Below are positions 35,100 to 43,685 of a stretch of DNA of 64,000 bases, in pieces. The DNA is from an uncultured Bacteroidales bacterium (GTDB lineage Bacteria > Bacteroidota > Bacteroidia > Bacteroidales > P3). Every line of letters starts with the position of its first letter. Within the stretch, counting starts at the first letter, position 1. The notes under the pieces were generated by a model that was not told the origin of the DNA, searched no databases, and saw only the letters and a program-made list of their open reading frames with translations. Made by a program: the position numbers and the translations under genes. Location: assembly GCA_910586395.1 (NCBI GenBank), contig CAJUFX010000003.1, forward strand, positions 3,915-67,914, in the 5' to 3' direction.

Positions 35100-36641
35100 A
35101 TGAGGCTGTCGATTGTCATTGTCAATTATAACGTCTGTTCGTTTCTGGAACAGTGCCTGCGTTCTATACAGCGTTCGGAAGGGGTCGATTACCGGCAGGA
35201 TCTGGAGGTATGGGTGGTCGATAATGCCTCGTCGGACGATTCTGTCGCGATGGTCAAGTCCGGTTTCCCATGGGTGCGTCGCATCGAGAACAAGGAGAAT
35301 GTCGGTTTCGCCAAGGCCAACAATCAGGCCATTGCGCTGTCCGGGGGCGACTACGTGTTGTTGCTCAACCCCGATACCGTGCTGGAGGAGAATACCCTTT
35401 CGGTTTGTCTGGCGTTTATGGACGCGCACCCGGAGGCCGGCGGTTTGGGGGTGCGCATGTTGGACGGCAACGGACGGTTTCTGCCCGAATCCAAACGCGG
35501 CTTGCCGACGCCGGAGACGGCTTTTTATAAAATGACGGGCCTGGCGCGGCTGTTTCCGCGTTCGCCGCGTTTCGCGCGTTATTACATGGGGCATCTGGAC
35601 GAAGGCCGGACGTGGGAGGTGGACGTGCTTTCCGGGGCGTTCATGATGATGCCCAAACGTGTTTTGGATAAAATCGGTTATTTGGACGAGACGTATTTTA
35701 TGTACGGCGAGGACATCGATTTATCGTATCGCATAACGTTGGGCGGCTACAGGAATTATTATCTGCCCGAGGCGCGCATCATCCATTACAAGGGCGAGAG
35801 TACGAAGAAGGGCAGTTTGAACTATGTAAGGGTCTTTTACAAGGCGATGGAGATTTTTGTCGGACGGTATTTTACCGGCACCCTGGGTGGGGTGTACGCC
35901 GTCTTGCTGAAAGGCGCGATTTGGTTCCGGGCCTCGTTCTCGTTTTGCAAGCGGCTGTTGCGACGCTCGTTTCTGCCGCTTTGGGATTTGGTTTGGGCAT
36001 ACGTCTTTCTGCTGGGGCTTTCTTATGGTTGGGGCTATGTGGCTTTCGGCAATTGGCATTATTACGGTGAGGTTTATCGGCATTATATCCTTTGGGTGTA
36101 TGCGGCGGTGCTTGTGGCCGGGGGGCTGACGGTCGGCGCGTATCGGAATCCGGTCCGGTTCCGCAAGACAATGGCCGGATACGGTATCGGTCTGTTGCTT
36201 TTGTTCGGTTTTTTCGCCTTGGCCGGACCCCAGTGGCAGTTTTCGCGTTTCATGCTGGTGGCGGGGAGCGCCGGTTGCGCGCTGACGGCTTGGGGATGGC
36301 GTTATGTATGGCACGGTCTGTGGCCGGATTGGTGGGTGTTGGGGAACGGTCGCAGCCGTCGGTATCTGTTGGCGGGGCGGCCGTCCGAGATGGAGGCCGG
36401 GGGGCGTTGGCTGGAGGAAAAAGGTGTGGCGGCAGACCATATCGGCCGTATGGTATGGCCGATGACGGAGGCGCAATTGCGCGACCGGATAAGGATAGAT
36501 CGTATTTCGGAAGTTGTTTTCTGCAGCCCCGACGTGCCGTTTTCGGATATGGTGCGCTGGATGGAAGCCTGTCGGTCAGCCGGGGCGGAGTACAGTAGCT
36601 TTTCGGCGACCGGCGGTAAGGTGGCCGGGCAAAAGATTTAG
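35100..36641 (+). CDS. family 2 glycosyltransferase with C-terminal membrane domain
   Basis: A 513-residue protein. Residues 1-270 are a family 2 catalytic domain of the rhamnosyltransferase (WbbL-like) type: SIVIVNYNV, DNASSDDSV, LLLNPDTVLEENT (metal site) and FMYGEDIDLSYRI. Residues about 280-410 hold several membrane spans. The rest has a soluble Rossmann-like piece (GRSRRYLLAGRP, VVFCSPDVPFSDMVRWME), a region also seen in Bacteroidales homologues. Probably adds a sugar to a lipid-linked glycan at the inner membrane. Confidence 0.85.
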   Translation: MRLSIVIVNYNVCSFLEQCLRSIQRSEGVDYRQDLEVWVVDNASSDDSVAMVKSGFPWVRRIENKENVGFAKANNQAIALSGGDYVLLLNPDTVLEENTLSVCLAFMDAHPEAGGLGVRMLDGNGRFLPESKRGLPTPETAFYKMTGLARLFPRSPRFARYYMGHLDEGRTWEVDVLSGAFMMMPKRVLDKIGYLDETYFMYGEDIDLSYRITLGGYRNYYLPEARIIHYKGESTKKGSLNYVRVFYKAMEIFVGRYFTGTLGGVYAVLLKGAIWFRASFSFCKRLLRRSFLPLWDLVWAYVFLLGLSYGWGYVAFGNWHYYGEVYRHYILWVYAAVLVAGGLTVGAYRNPVRFRKTMAGYGIGLLLLFGFFALAGPQWQFSRFMLVAGSAGCALTAWGWRYVWHGLWPDWWVLGNGRSRRYLLAGRPSEMEAGGRWLEEKGVAADHIGRMVWPMTEAQLRDRIRIDRISEVVFCSPDVPFSDMVRWMEACRSAGAEYSSFSATGGKVAGQKI

Positions 36642-36737
36642 TCAACAGCAGCCCGTTAAGAAAAAATAAAACACGGCTATTTGTTATTTGCCGTAAAATA
36701 TTTTTCTTTGCATCCGTTTAGAAATACTAATGTTGTT

Positions 36738-37103
36738 ATGGCTGCAAAGAAAAAAGCGGACAATAATACGCCAAAAGTGGGTAGGATTGTCAGTTATGAC
36801 AAATTAGACCAGGCGGTAAGGAAATTGTTCGATGAGAAATATCCGGACGGATACGAGGATTTCGCGATCCGTTATCCCAAGCCGAACGGAGACTTTTTTT
36901 ACGCCATACCATTGGATACGCCGACCGATCATTATTTGGTTAAAGTCGATGTCAAGATCGATTTGACGTACGATGTGGACGACGACAAGGGCTTTTTCGG
37001 CGGGGATGACGACGTGGAAGTGGACGGCGTGAACGACTCGAATTCGACGGACGTGGACGATTTGGCGGACAGTTTGGCCGACGAGTTCACCGAGCCCGCC
37101 TGA
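36738..37103 (+). CDS. conserved Bacteroidales protein of unknown function, acidic tail
   Basis: A 121-residue protein. The N-terminus is basic (MAAKKKADNNTPK), the middle is an ordered alpha/beta part (DKLDQAVRKLFDEKYPDGYE, FAIRYPKPNGDFFYAIPL), and the last 45 residues are strongly acidic and Asp-rich. This composition resembles a small nucleic-acid- or ribosome-associated protein, but no domain is recognised. It lies 15 bases before a peptidase gene. Confidence 0.7.
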   Translation: MAAKKKADNNTPKVGRIVSYDKLDQAVRKLFDEKYPDGYEDFAIRYPKPNGDFFYAIPLDTPTDHYLVKVDVKIDLTYDVDDDKGFFGGDDDVEVDGVNDSNSTDVDDLADSLADEFTEPA

Positions 37104-37118
37104 CGAAAAAAGAACGAT

Positions 37119-38066
37119 ATGCGAGGTTTCAACCATAATGCGATAGGGCGGATTGTCGCCCGGAAGGCCGTCTTGAGGGGGACGGCTTTCTTGTTTCGGA
37201 GGGTGTCGGCAATCTTGCCGTCACTGGTCTTTATGGCGATCCCGTATGTATCGAAGGCGCAGACCGTGGATCCTTATGCGCATCTCGCGCCCGTGGAAGT
37301 CCCCGAGTCGCGTAACGACAGCGCCATTCTGGCCAATCATCTGATTGTCGATCTGACGGTGGAGAATCTGTTGTACATGCTGTCGGAGTACGAGAATTTC
37401 GACTATATCAATATCCATTACCCCAAGACCGATTTTACGAGAAAGAACGATACGACGTTTCTGGCGTTGTTGCCGGGGTTCGGGCAACGTTACGTGCATC
37501 CGATTGCAGGGCGCGTGACATCGCGTTTCGGGCCGCGGGGCGGCCGATACCATTTGGGGACGGATGTCAAATTATATACGGGCGATTCGGTGCGTTCGGC
37601 TTTCGACGGCGTTATCCGTATCGCGCGCCGCAGCCGTACTTACGGCTATGTCATCGTCGTGCGGCATTACAATGGTTTGGAAACTTATTACGCCCATTTG
37701 TCCAAACTGATGGTGAAAAAAGAGCAGGTCGTGCAGGCCGGCGAGGTTATCGGGCTCGGCGGCAATACGGGGCGGAGTTACGGCGCGCACCTGCATTTCG
37801 AAGTCCGTTATTTAGGGACGGCCCTGGATCCGGAAATCATGATCGATTTCGCCAACGGGCGGCTCAAAATGTTGCAGTTGCCAATCTGCAAGGAGACGTT
37901 CGCCTATCAGATAGAGCAGAAGCAGGCGTGTTGGCATACCGTCCGTTCGGGCGAGACCCTGAGTTCGATCGCGCGCCGCTACGGTACGACGGTCGGCAAT
38001 ATACAGCGCCTGAATAAGTTGCGCGGTACGACGATACGGGCGGGCAGTACGTTGCGCGTGCGGTAG
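37119..38066 (+). CDS. M23 peptidoglycan peptidase with LysM domain
   Basis: A 315-residue envelope protein with an N-terminal signal (residues about 25-47, ending in SKAQ), the M23 metallopeptidase domain (GRVTSRFGPRGGRYHLGTD; the zinc ligands are the His and Asp of HLGTD and the last His of HLHFEV), and a C-terminal LysM domain (HTVRSGETLSSIARRYGTT) that binds peptidoglycan. Known family role: cutting cross-linking peptides in the cell wall. All catalytic residues are present, so it should be active rather than an EnvC-type regulator. Confidence 0.9.
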   Translation: MRGFNHNAIGRIVARKAVLRGTAFLFRRVSAILPSLVFMAIPYVSKAQTVDPYAHLAPVEVPESRNDSAILANHLIVDLTVENLLYMLSEYENFDYINIHYPKTDFTRKNDTTFLALLPGFGQRYVHPIAGRVTSRFGPRGGRYHLGTDVKLYTGDSVRSAFDGVIRIARRSRTYGYVIVVRHYNGLETYYAHLSKLMVKKEQVVQAGEVIGLGGNTGRSYGAHLHFEVRYLGTALDPEIMIDFANGRLKMLQLPICKETFAYQIEQKQACWHTVRSGETLSSIARRYGTTVGNIQRLNKLRGTTIRAGSTLRVR

Positions 38067-38081
38067 GGTTTGTTGCATCAG

Positions 38082-38963
38082 ATGCGGATAGAACGGGATT
38101 TATACAGGGCTTTGTCGCCTTATATCATCGAGGCGGCCTTGCCGTTGGTGCTGGCGCGGTTGTCCAGTCGGCCGATCCGCTTGGATTTTTCGGATAGAGG
38201 CGGCCGCATTTTGGGTTTTTACCGCGGCAAGATGCATCGTATTTTCAAACGTTCGGAAAAAAGTATCGACAATTGGGAAACCATTTCGTTGCAGATTTCG
38301 TTGAATCCGTATGCGTTGTTGCTGGTTTTCATACACGAGTGGGCGCATTTGCTGACGCATCGGGATTATCCCCAAGCGCGGCCGCATGGCAAGGAGTGGC
38401 GGCACTTGTACAGACAGGAAGCGCAGGCTTTTTTGCGGCCCGACATTTTTCCGGCGGATATGCTGGCGGCGTTAACGGTTTATTTCACGAAACCGGGCGC
38501 GTATTGGGACGACCGTCTGGCTTCGGCTTGCGCGCCCTATGGCCGTGACCGAAAGGCATTTGAACGGATTTACAAGCGGATGGCGCGGCGCGGTGTATGT
38601 CTGCCTGCGCCTGAGTCCTATCGTTTGGCGTACGGTGGCGTGGCGAAGCCGAAGTTGAAGTCAGTGTTGTGTTCGGAACCGTTGTTGGCACCGGCGCGCC
38701 GGATGGAGCCTGTGGCGATGGAAATCCGACCGGCCTCCGTGCGTTTACAGACCGGGACGGAGGTCGAACCGCCGGTCTTGCGGGCGGCGGCCGGTACGCT
38801 GGCGGTGCCGGTCCGCGTCAAGGTGCAGGAACGTTGGGCGCGGCTCGAAAAGCGTCAGGACGATTATCTGACCGGATGTTGGGAGGATACGGGAAAACCG
38901 ATGCGGGTTCACGCATTGGCGGAAGTCGGCGTACCGGCCGGGGCGGCGGCCAAGCCTGAATAG
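38082..38963 (+). CDS. SprT-like zinc metallopeptidase-fold protein with long C-terminal extension
   Basis: A 293-residue protein. The SprT-like domain covers residues about 1-170, with the zinc motif HEWAHL (HExxH) followed by HGKEW, where the third His ligand lies. Residues 185-293 are an added low-complexity region rich in Pro, Ala and Arg without a known domain. Relatives act on DNA-protein cross-links (SPRTN) or are uncharacterised. The TTG at 38070 is an alternative start. The 3' end overlaps the opposite-strand lipoprotein by 55 bases. Confidence 0.75.
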   Translation: MRIERDLYRALSPYIIEAALPLVLARLSSRPIRLDFSDRGGRILGFYRGKMHRIFKRSEKSIDNWETISLQISLNPYALLLVFIHEWAHLLTHRDYPQARPHGKEWRHLYRQEAQAFLRPDIFPADMLAALTVYFTKPGAYWDDRLASACAPYGRDRKAFERIYKRMARRGVCLPAPESYRLAYGGVAKPKLKSVLCSEPLLAPARRMEPVAMEIRPASVRLQTGTEVEPPVLRAAAGTLAVPVRVKVQERWARLEKRQDDYLTGCWEDTGKPMRVHALAEVGVPAGAAAKPE

Positions 38964-39181
38964 GTTGTCTGTCCGTCGGATGCGGTACCTTGGGGCGGCG
39001 TCAGTGTCGAGAAAGACGGGCAACCGCAACCGCCGCCCGACGCGTTGCGTCCGCCGCCCGGCAAATAGTATTTCCGAGGGCCGCAGGCGGTCGCCGTTAG
39101 GCAGAAGATGGACACTATAATACTGATATTCAGTATATGCCGAACGTATTTGGCCGGCCTTGAAAAAAAAGCGCTTTTCAT
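38909..39181 (-). CDS. small lipoprotein
   Basis: A 90-residue protein with a basic N-terminus, a hydrophobic stretch (ILNISIIVSIFCLTATAC) ending in the likely lipidated Cys33, then GPRKYYLPGGG and a Gly/Cys-rich piece (GGGCGCPSF). Similar tiny lipoproteins with a CGxRK start occur in Bacteroidales; function unknown. It overlaps the SprT-like gene tail to tail. Confidence 0.5.
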   Translation of the reverse strand: MKSAFFSRPAKYVRHILNISIIVSIFCLTATACGPRKYYLPGGGRNASGGGCGCPSFSTLTPPQGTASDGQTTYSGLAAAPAGTPTSANA

Positions 39182-39227
39182 AAGGCTAAACTTGTTGGAC
39201 GGGCTTCTCTATTTAAGGCAAAAATAC

Positions 39228-39235
39228 TACCTTTG
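39228..39235 (+). promoter_or_regulatory. -7 box of guaB
   Basis: TACCTTTG fits TAnnTTTG and lies 45 bases before the guaB ATG. No good -33 TTG at the right distance. Confidence 0.5.
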
Positions 39236-39280
39236 CAACAGAAAACAAATATTTGTCCGATAAATCAATTCTCAAGTTCT

Positions 39281-40750
39281 ATGAAATTGGATACAAGCAA
39301 ATTCGTAGGCGAATGCCTGACTTATGACGATGTTCTTTTGGTGCCGGCCTATTCCGAAGTGTTGCCGCGGGAAGTGGATACGACGACGTATTTCACGCGG
39401 CATATCAAACTCAACATCCCGTTGGTTTCGGCGGCGATGGATACGGTGACCGAGTCGGCTTTGGCCATCGCCATAGCTCAGGAGGGCGGCATAGGCGTCC
39501 TGCATAAAAACATGAGCATCGAAATGCAGGCGGAGGAAGTGAGAAAGGTGAAACGGGCCGAAAACGGCATGATTACCGACCCGATTACGATAGGCGATGC
39601 GGCGACGGTGGCCGACGCGTTGCAGATGATGAAGCAGTTTCATGTGGGCGGTATTCCCGTTGTGGATAAGACGAAAAAACTCGTCGGCATCGTGACGAAC
39701 CGCGATTTGCGTTTTGAACGCGATTACAAACGTAAAATTAAGGAAGTGATGACGAAAAACGTCATTACGGCCACGGGACGCACCTCCTTTGACAAGGCGG
39801 CGCAGATTCTGCAGGAACACCGCATAGAGAAACTGCCGGTCGTGGACAAGAACGGCAAACTCGTGGGGCTGATTACGTATCGCGATATCATGAACTTGAA
39901 ATCCAAGCCGATGGCTTGCAAGGACGAGCAGGGACGCTTGCGGGTGGCCGCCGGCATCGGCATCACGTCCAATACATTCGAGCGGGCGGAAGCCTTGATG
40001 GAAGCCGGCGTGGATGCGCTCGTCATCGATACGGCGCACGGACACTCCAAAGGCGTCATTGACGCCGCGCGCGAATTGCGTAAAAAGTGCAAGGGCGTGG
40101 ATTTGATCGTCGGCAATATCGCGACGGCCGAAGCGGCGGTCGCGTTGGCCGAAGCCGGTGTGGATGCCGTCAAGGTCGGCATCGGGCCGGGGTCCATCTG
40201 TACGACGCGGGTCGTCGCCGGTATCGGTGTGCCGCAGTTGAGCGCGGTCTATCAAGTGGCTCAGGCTTTGAAGTCCTATAAAATCCCGTTGATCGCCGAC
40301 GGCGGCATCCGTTACTCGGGCGATTTGGTCAAAGCCATCGCGGGCGGCGCGTCCTCGGTCATGGCCGGTTCGTTGTTCGCGGGAACGGAAGAGGCGCCCG
40401 GTACGACGATCATATTCGAAGGCCGTAAGTTCAAGTCTTATCGCGGCATGGGTTCGGTGGAAGCCATGCAGTCCGGTTCCAAGGATCGCTATTTTCAGGA
40501 TATGGAGGAAGATATCAAGAAACTCGTGCCGGAAGGTATCGTGGGCCGCGTGCCCTACAAAGGCAAGATGTCGGAGGTGTTGTTGCAGTTGATGGGCGGG
40601 TTAAAGGCCGGTATGGGCTATACGGGTTCCAAAAACATCGCGGCTTTGCAAAAGGCCAAGTTTATCCGGATAACGCCGGCCGCCGTTATCGAGGGGCATC
40701 CGCACGATATCACGATTACGCAGGAGGCGCCCAATTATTCCAGACGTTAA
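39281..40750 (+). CDS. guaB: inosine-5'-monophosphate dehydrogenase
   Basis: A 489-residue enzyme that oxidises IMP to XMP with NAD, the controlled step of GMP synthesis. It has the TIM barrel split by two CBS domains (residues about 95-205), the catalytic loop GIGPGSICTTR with the nucleophilic Cys, and the flap region FKSYRGMGSVEAM. The ATG at 39281 is chosen; an upstream TTG-type extension starts at the promoter itself. Full length for the family. Confidence 0.95.
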   Translation: MKLDTSKFVGECLTYDDVLLVPAYSEVLPREVDTTTYFTRHIKLNIPLVSAAMDTVTESALAIAIAQEGGIGVLHKNMSIEMQAEEVRKVKRAENGMITDPITIGDAATVADALQMMKQFHVGGIPVVDKTKKLVGIVTNRDLRFERDYKRKIKEVMTKNVITATGRTSFDKAAQILQEHRIEKLPVVDKNGKLVGLITYRDIMNLKSKPMACKDEQGRLRVAAGIGITSNTFERAEALMEAGVDALVIDTAHGHSKGVIDAARELRKKCKGVDLIVGNIATAEAAVALAEAGVDAVKVGIGPGSICTTRVVAGIGVPQLSAVYQVAQALKSYKIPLIADGGIRYSGDLVKAIAGGASSVMAGSLFAGTEEAPGTTIIFEGRKFKSYRGMGSVEAMQSGSKDRYFQDMEEDIKKLVPEGIVGRVPYKGKMSEVLLQLMGGLKAGMGYTGSKNIAALQKAKFIRITPAAVIEGHPHDITITQEAPNYSRR

Positions 40751-40789
40751 AAATCCGATAAATTTTTATTAGTTAGGAGGAATAAAACC

Positions 40790-42808
40790 ATGACAAGCAT
40801 AAAAAAAACGGGATTGGGAATCGCCTTGTTGTTGGCGTCGGCGGTGGCTTGCGCTCAAGTGTCGGACGACGAGGTGTTGCTGATTGTCGGCGACGATACG
40901 ACGACGGTCGGCGAATTTACACGCATGCATGCCAAAAATGCCAAGCAGACGCAAATGGTCTCGTATCAGCAGAGTTTGCGGGAGTACATGGATCTTTACA
41001 TCAATTTCCGGCTCAAGGTCAAGGCGGCCGAAGACGCCGGTTTCGATACGGTGGGGCGTATTCAGGATGAACTCCATAACTATCGCGTGCAGGCGGCTGA
41101 GCCTTATATGATGGACAGCGAGTTGAAGGAGCGCCTGATACAGGAGGCCTACGAGCATTTCGGTTACGATGTCCGGGCGCAACATATTCTGTTCCATTTG
41201 CCGGAGTCGGCTAAACCGGCCGATACGTTGAAGGCTTACCGGTTGGCTATGGCGGTACGGGATTCCATATTGAAAGGCGCGGACTTCGCCGAGATGGCGT
41301 ACCGGCATTCGGACGAAATCGCACGGCGTAAAAAACGCGGGCCGGTGGCGTTCACGGGGCGGGAAGGCGATTTGGGATATTTTACGGCATTCGGCATGGT
41401 TTATCCGTTCGAGCAGGCTGTGTATAACATGAAGGTCGGCGAGATTTCCAAGCCGGTCCGCACGCGTTTCGGTTATCATATCATACAACTATTGGATAAA
41501 CAGAAAGCTTTGGGCAAGGTTTCCGTCGCGCATATTCTGGTTCAGGAGACGGCGGCCGATACGACGGAGGGCGCCAAGGCGGCCGTAAAGGATAAGATAG
41601 ACGAAGCTTACGACCGTTTGGAACAAGGTGATATGTTTGAAATGGTGGCCCGCCGTTATTCGGAAGATGCCGCCACCGCCGATTTCGGCGGCGTTTTGCC
41701 GGATTTTACCGTGAACCGCATGATGCCGGAAATCGTGGCTGCCGTCTATGGCATGAAACCCGGAACCTATTCCAAACCGATTCATACGCGCTTGGGCTGG
41801 CAGATTCTTTTCCTGTACAATACGACCGGCGTCGAGAGTTTGGAGGTCTTGAGGCCGGATATCGATTACCGGATCAGCAGCAATCGGGACATGCGGGCTG
41901 AAATGCCGTTGCAGAGTTTCGCCCATCGTCTGATGCGGGAAAATGCGATGAAAGAGAATCCTGAGGTCTTCTCGCAGTTTATCAAGGCGGTGACCGACGA
42001 GGTCGTCAAGGGGCGTTGGACATTCGATTCCACAAACAGGATTTATGATAAGACATTGTTCGTCTATGGCGGTAAAAATGTGCCGTTGCGTGCTTTCGGC
42101 CGTTATGTGGCGGAAAAACAGCGGCCGACTTCCGGAACCAAGGAAAGCGTCGTGAATAAGTTGTATCATAACTACAAAAACACCTATGCCTTTCAGGACG
42201 AATTGTTGAAGCTGGATGATAAATATCCGGAATTCAAAGAATTGATGGTGGAATATCGCGACGGTATTTATCTGTTCGAGATGATGAACGATAAGGTTTG
42301 GACCAAAGCGTCTTTGGATACGCTCGGCTTGGAAAAGTTCTATGAGGCCCATAAGGCGAACTACATGTGGCCGGCGAAAGCCGATGCCGTCCTCGTGATA
42401 TACGATGTACGCGAGGCGGCTACGGAAAAAGTGCGCAAATGGATCAACAAAGCGTATGCGGCCGGCAAGACGGATGCCGCGCAATTGCAGGGAGAAGCCG
42501 ATAAGAAATTCGGCAAGGGGGCCGTGCGTGTGGAAGAAGGCCTGTATGCGCCGGGGGAAAGCATGTTTTTAGATCGTATCGCGTGGGAAGAAGGGGTTTC
42601 CAACGATATATTGTCGGGCGAGAGTCTGAAGGCCTTTGCCGTTGTCCGTGGCATCATTCCGGAAAAGCAGAAGAAACTGGAAGAAGTGCGTGGGCTGGTC
42701 ATTACCGATTATCAGAACTACTTGGATGCGACTTGGATTAAAGAGTTGAAAGCGCGTTATCCGGTCCTGATTAACGAAACCGTGTTCAGACAGTTGAATG
42801 GACGCTAA
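40790..42808 (+). CDS. periplasmic peptidyl-prolyl isomerase with two parvulin domains
   Basis: A 672-residue exported protein: signal peptide (GIALLLASAVACAQ), an N-terminal chaperone-like part, two parvulin/rotamase domains (DVRAQHILFHLPE ... VRTRFGYHIIQLLDK and VSVAHILVQETAAD ... IHTRLGWQILFLYN), and a long C-terminal helical region. SurA/PpiD-like proteins fold outer-membrane proteins. AGGAGG at 40777 gives a strong ribosome site. It begins a run of three such genes. Confidence 0.87.
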   Translation: MTSIKKTGLGIALLLASAVACAQVSDDEVLLIVGDDTTTVGEFTRMHAKNAKQTQMVSYQQSLREYMDLYINFRLKVKAAEDAGFDTVGRIQDELHNYRVQAAEPYMMDSELKERLIQEAYEHFGYDVRAQHILFHLPESAKPADTLKAYRLAMAVRDSILKGADFAEMAYRHSDEIARRKKRGPVAFTGREGDLGYFTAFGMVYPFEQAVYNMKVGEISKPVRTRFGYHIIQLLDKQKALGKVSVAHILVQETAADTTEGAKAAVKDKIDEAYDRLEQGDMFEMVARRYSEDAATADFGGVLPDFTVNRMMPEIVAAVYGMKPGTYSKPIHTRLGWQILFLYNTTGVESLEVLRPDIDYRISSNRDMRAEMPLQSFAHRLMRENAMKENPEVFSQFIKAVTDEVVKGRWTFDSTNRIYDKTLFVYGGKNVPLRAFGRYVAEKQRPTSGTKESVVNKLYHNYKNTYAFQDELLKLDDKYPEFKELMVEYRDGIYLFEMMNDKVWTKASLDTLGLEKFYEAHKANYMWPAKADAVLVIYDVREAATEKVRKWINKAYAAGKTDAAQLQGEADKKFGKGAVRVEEGLYAPGESMFLDRIAWEEGVSNDILSGESLKAFAVVRGIIPEKQKKLEEVRGLVITDYQNYLDATWIKELKARYPVLINETVFRQLNGR

Positions 42809-43685
42809 ACGCAGAATTATATACAGGGGCTTCCGGGGGATAGGCTGGGTCTGTCTGCTCGGAGGCCTTTTATTTTCCTGCCGTCGTCCGTCCGGTGCGG
42901 AACGGGAGGGAACGGTGGCGGTGCGCGTCGGCGAGTCGGTGCTGTATAAGGAAGATATCGAAGCGCAGATACCCAATGGCACCTTGTCGAACGACAGTGC
43001 GCATATAGCCGATAAAATCGTCAAAGATTGGACGTTGCAACAGGTTATGCTCAAGAAAGCGAAAGAAAATACGGCGGTATCGGCCGCGGCTTTCGAAAAG
43101 CAGATAGAGGCGTATAAAAACTCTTTGATATTGTACGATTATCAAAACCGCGTGTTGAACCAATGGCTGGATACCGTGGTGCGGGAGGAAGAAATCGCGG
43201 CCTATTATCAGCAGAATATGTCGCAGTTCTATTTGAAGAGCAATATCGTGCGCGTGCGTTTCGTCAAAATACGCAAAGACCACCGTTTGGCCGAGAAGAT
43301 CAAAAAAGAAATGTTCGCGACGCCTTTTACGGACGAGAATATGTTGCAACTGGCCAAATGGTGCCAGCAGGCGGCGGAAAACTATTATCTGGAAGACGAG
43401 CAATGGCTTTATTTCAACGATTTGTTGCGGGAGGTGCCGATTCAGACTTACAATCAGGAGAATTTCCTCAAAAACAACCGGAATATCGAGATCAGCGCGG
43501 AGGAGTCGGTTTATTATGTGACGATTGTCGATTTTAAGGTACGGGACATGGTTTCGCCGCTTAATTTCGAAACCGAACGGATCCGACAGATTCTGTTGAA
43601 TCATCGCCGGCAGGTGTTCTTGCAGAAAATGCAACGGGATTTGATGCGGGAAGCGGAGGAAAACCACTGGATAAAATATGAATAG
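42798..43685 (+). CDS. SurA-N-like lipoprotein lacking a rotamase domain
   Basis: A 295-residue protein with a lipobox (CLLGGLLFSC, Cys28), then a helical SurA-type N-terminal domain (VAVRVGESVLYKEDIEAQIP and IADKIVKDWTLQQVML). The parvulin fold that should follow is absent; the C-terminal half is helical. Probably a chaperone-only partner of the flanking isomerases. It overlaps the gene before by 11 bases and the gene after by 8, so all three are translationally coupled. Confidence 0.75.
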   Translation: MDAKRRIIYRGFRGIGWVCLLGGLLFSCRRPSGAEREGTVAVRVGESVLYKEDIEAQIPNGTLSNDSAHIADKIVKDWTLQQVMLKKAKENTAVSAAAFEKQIEAYKNSLILYDYQNRVLNQWLDTVVREEEIAAYYQQNMSQFYLKSNIVRVRFVKIRKDHRLAEKIKKEMFATPFTDENMLQLAKWCQQAAENYYLEDEQWLYFNDLLREVPIQTYNQENFLKNNRNIEISAEESVYYVTIVDFKVRDMVSPLNFETERIRQILLNHRRQVFLQKMQRDLMREAEENHWIKYE

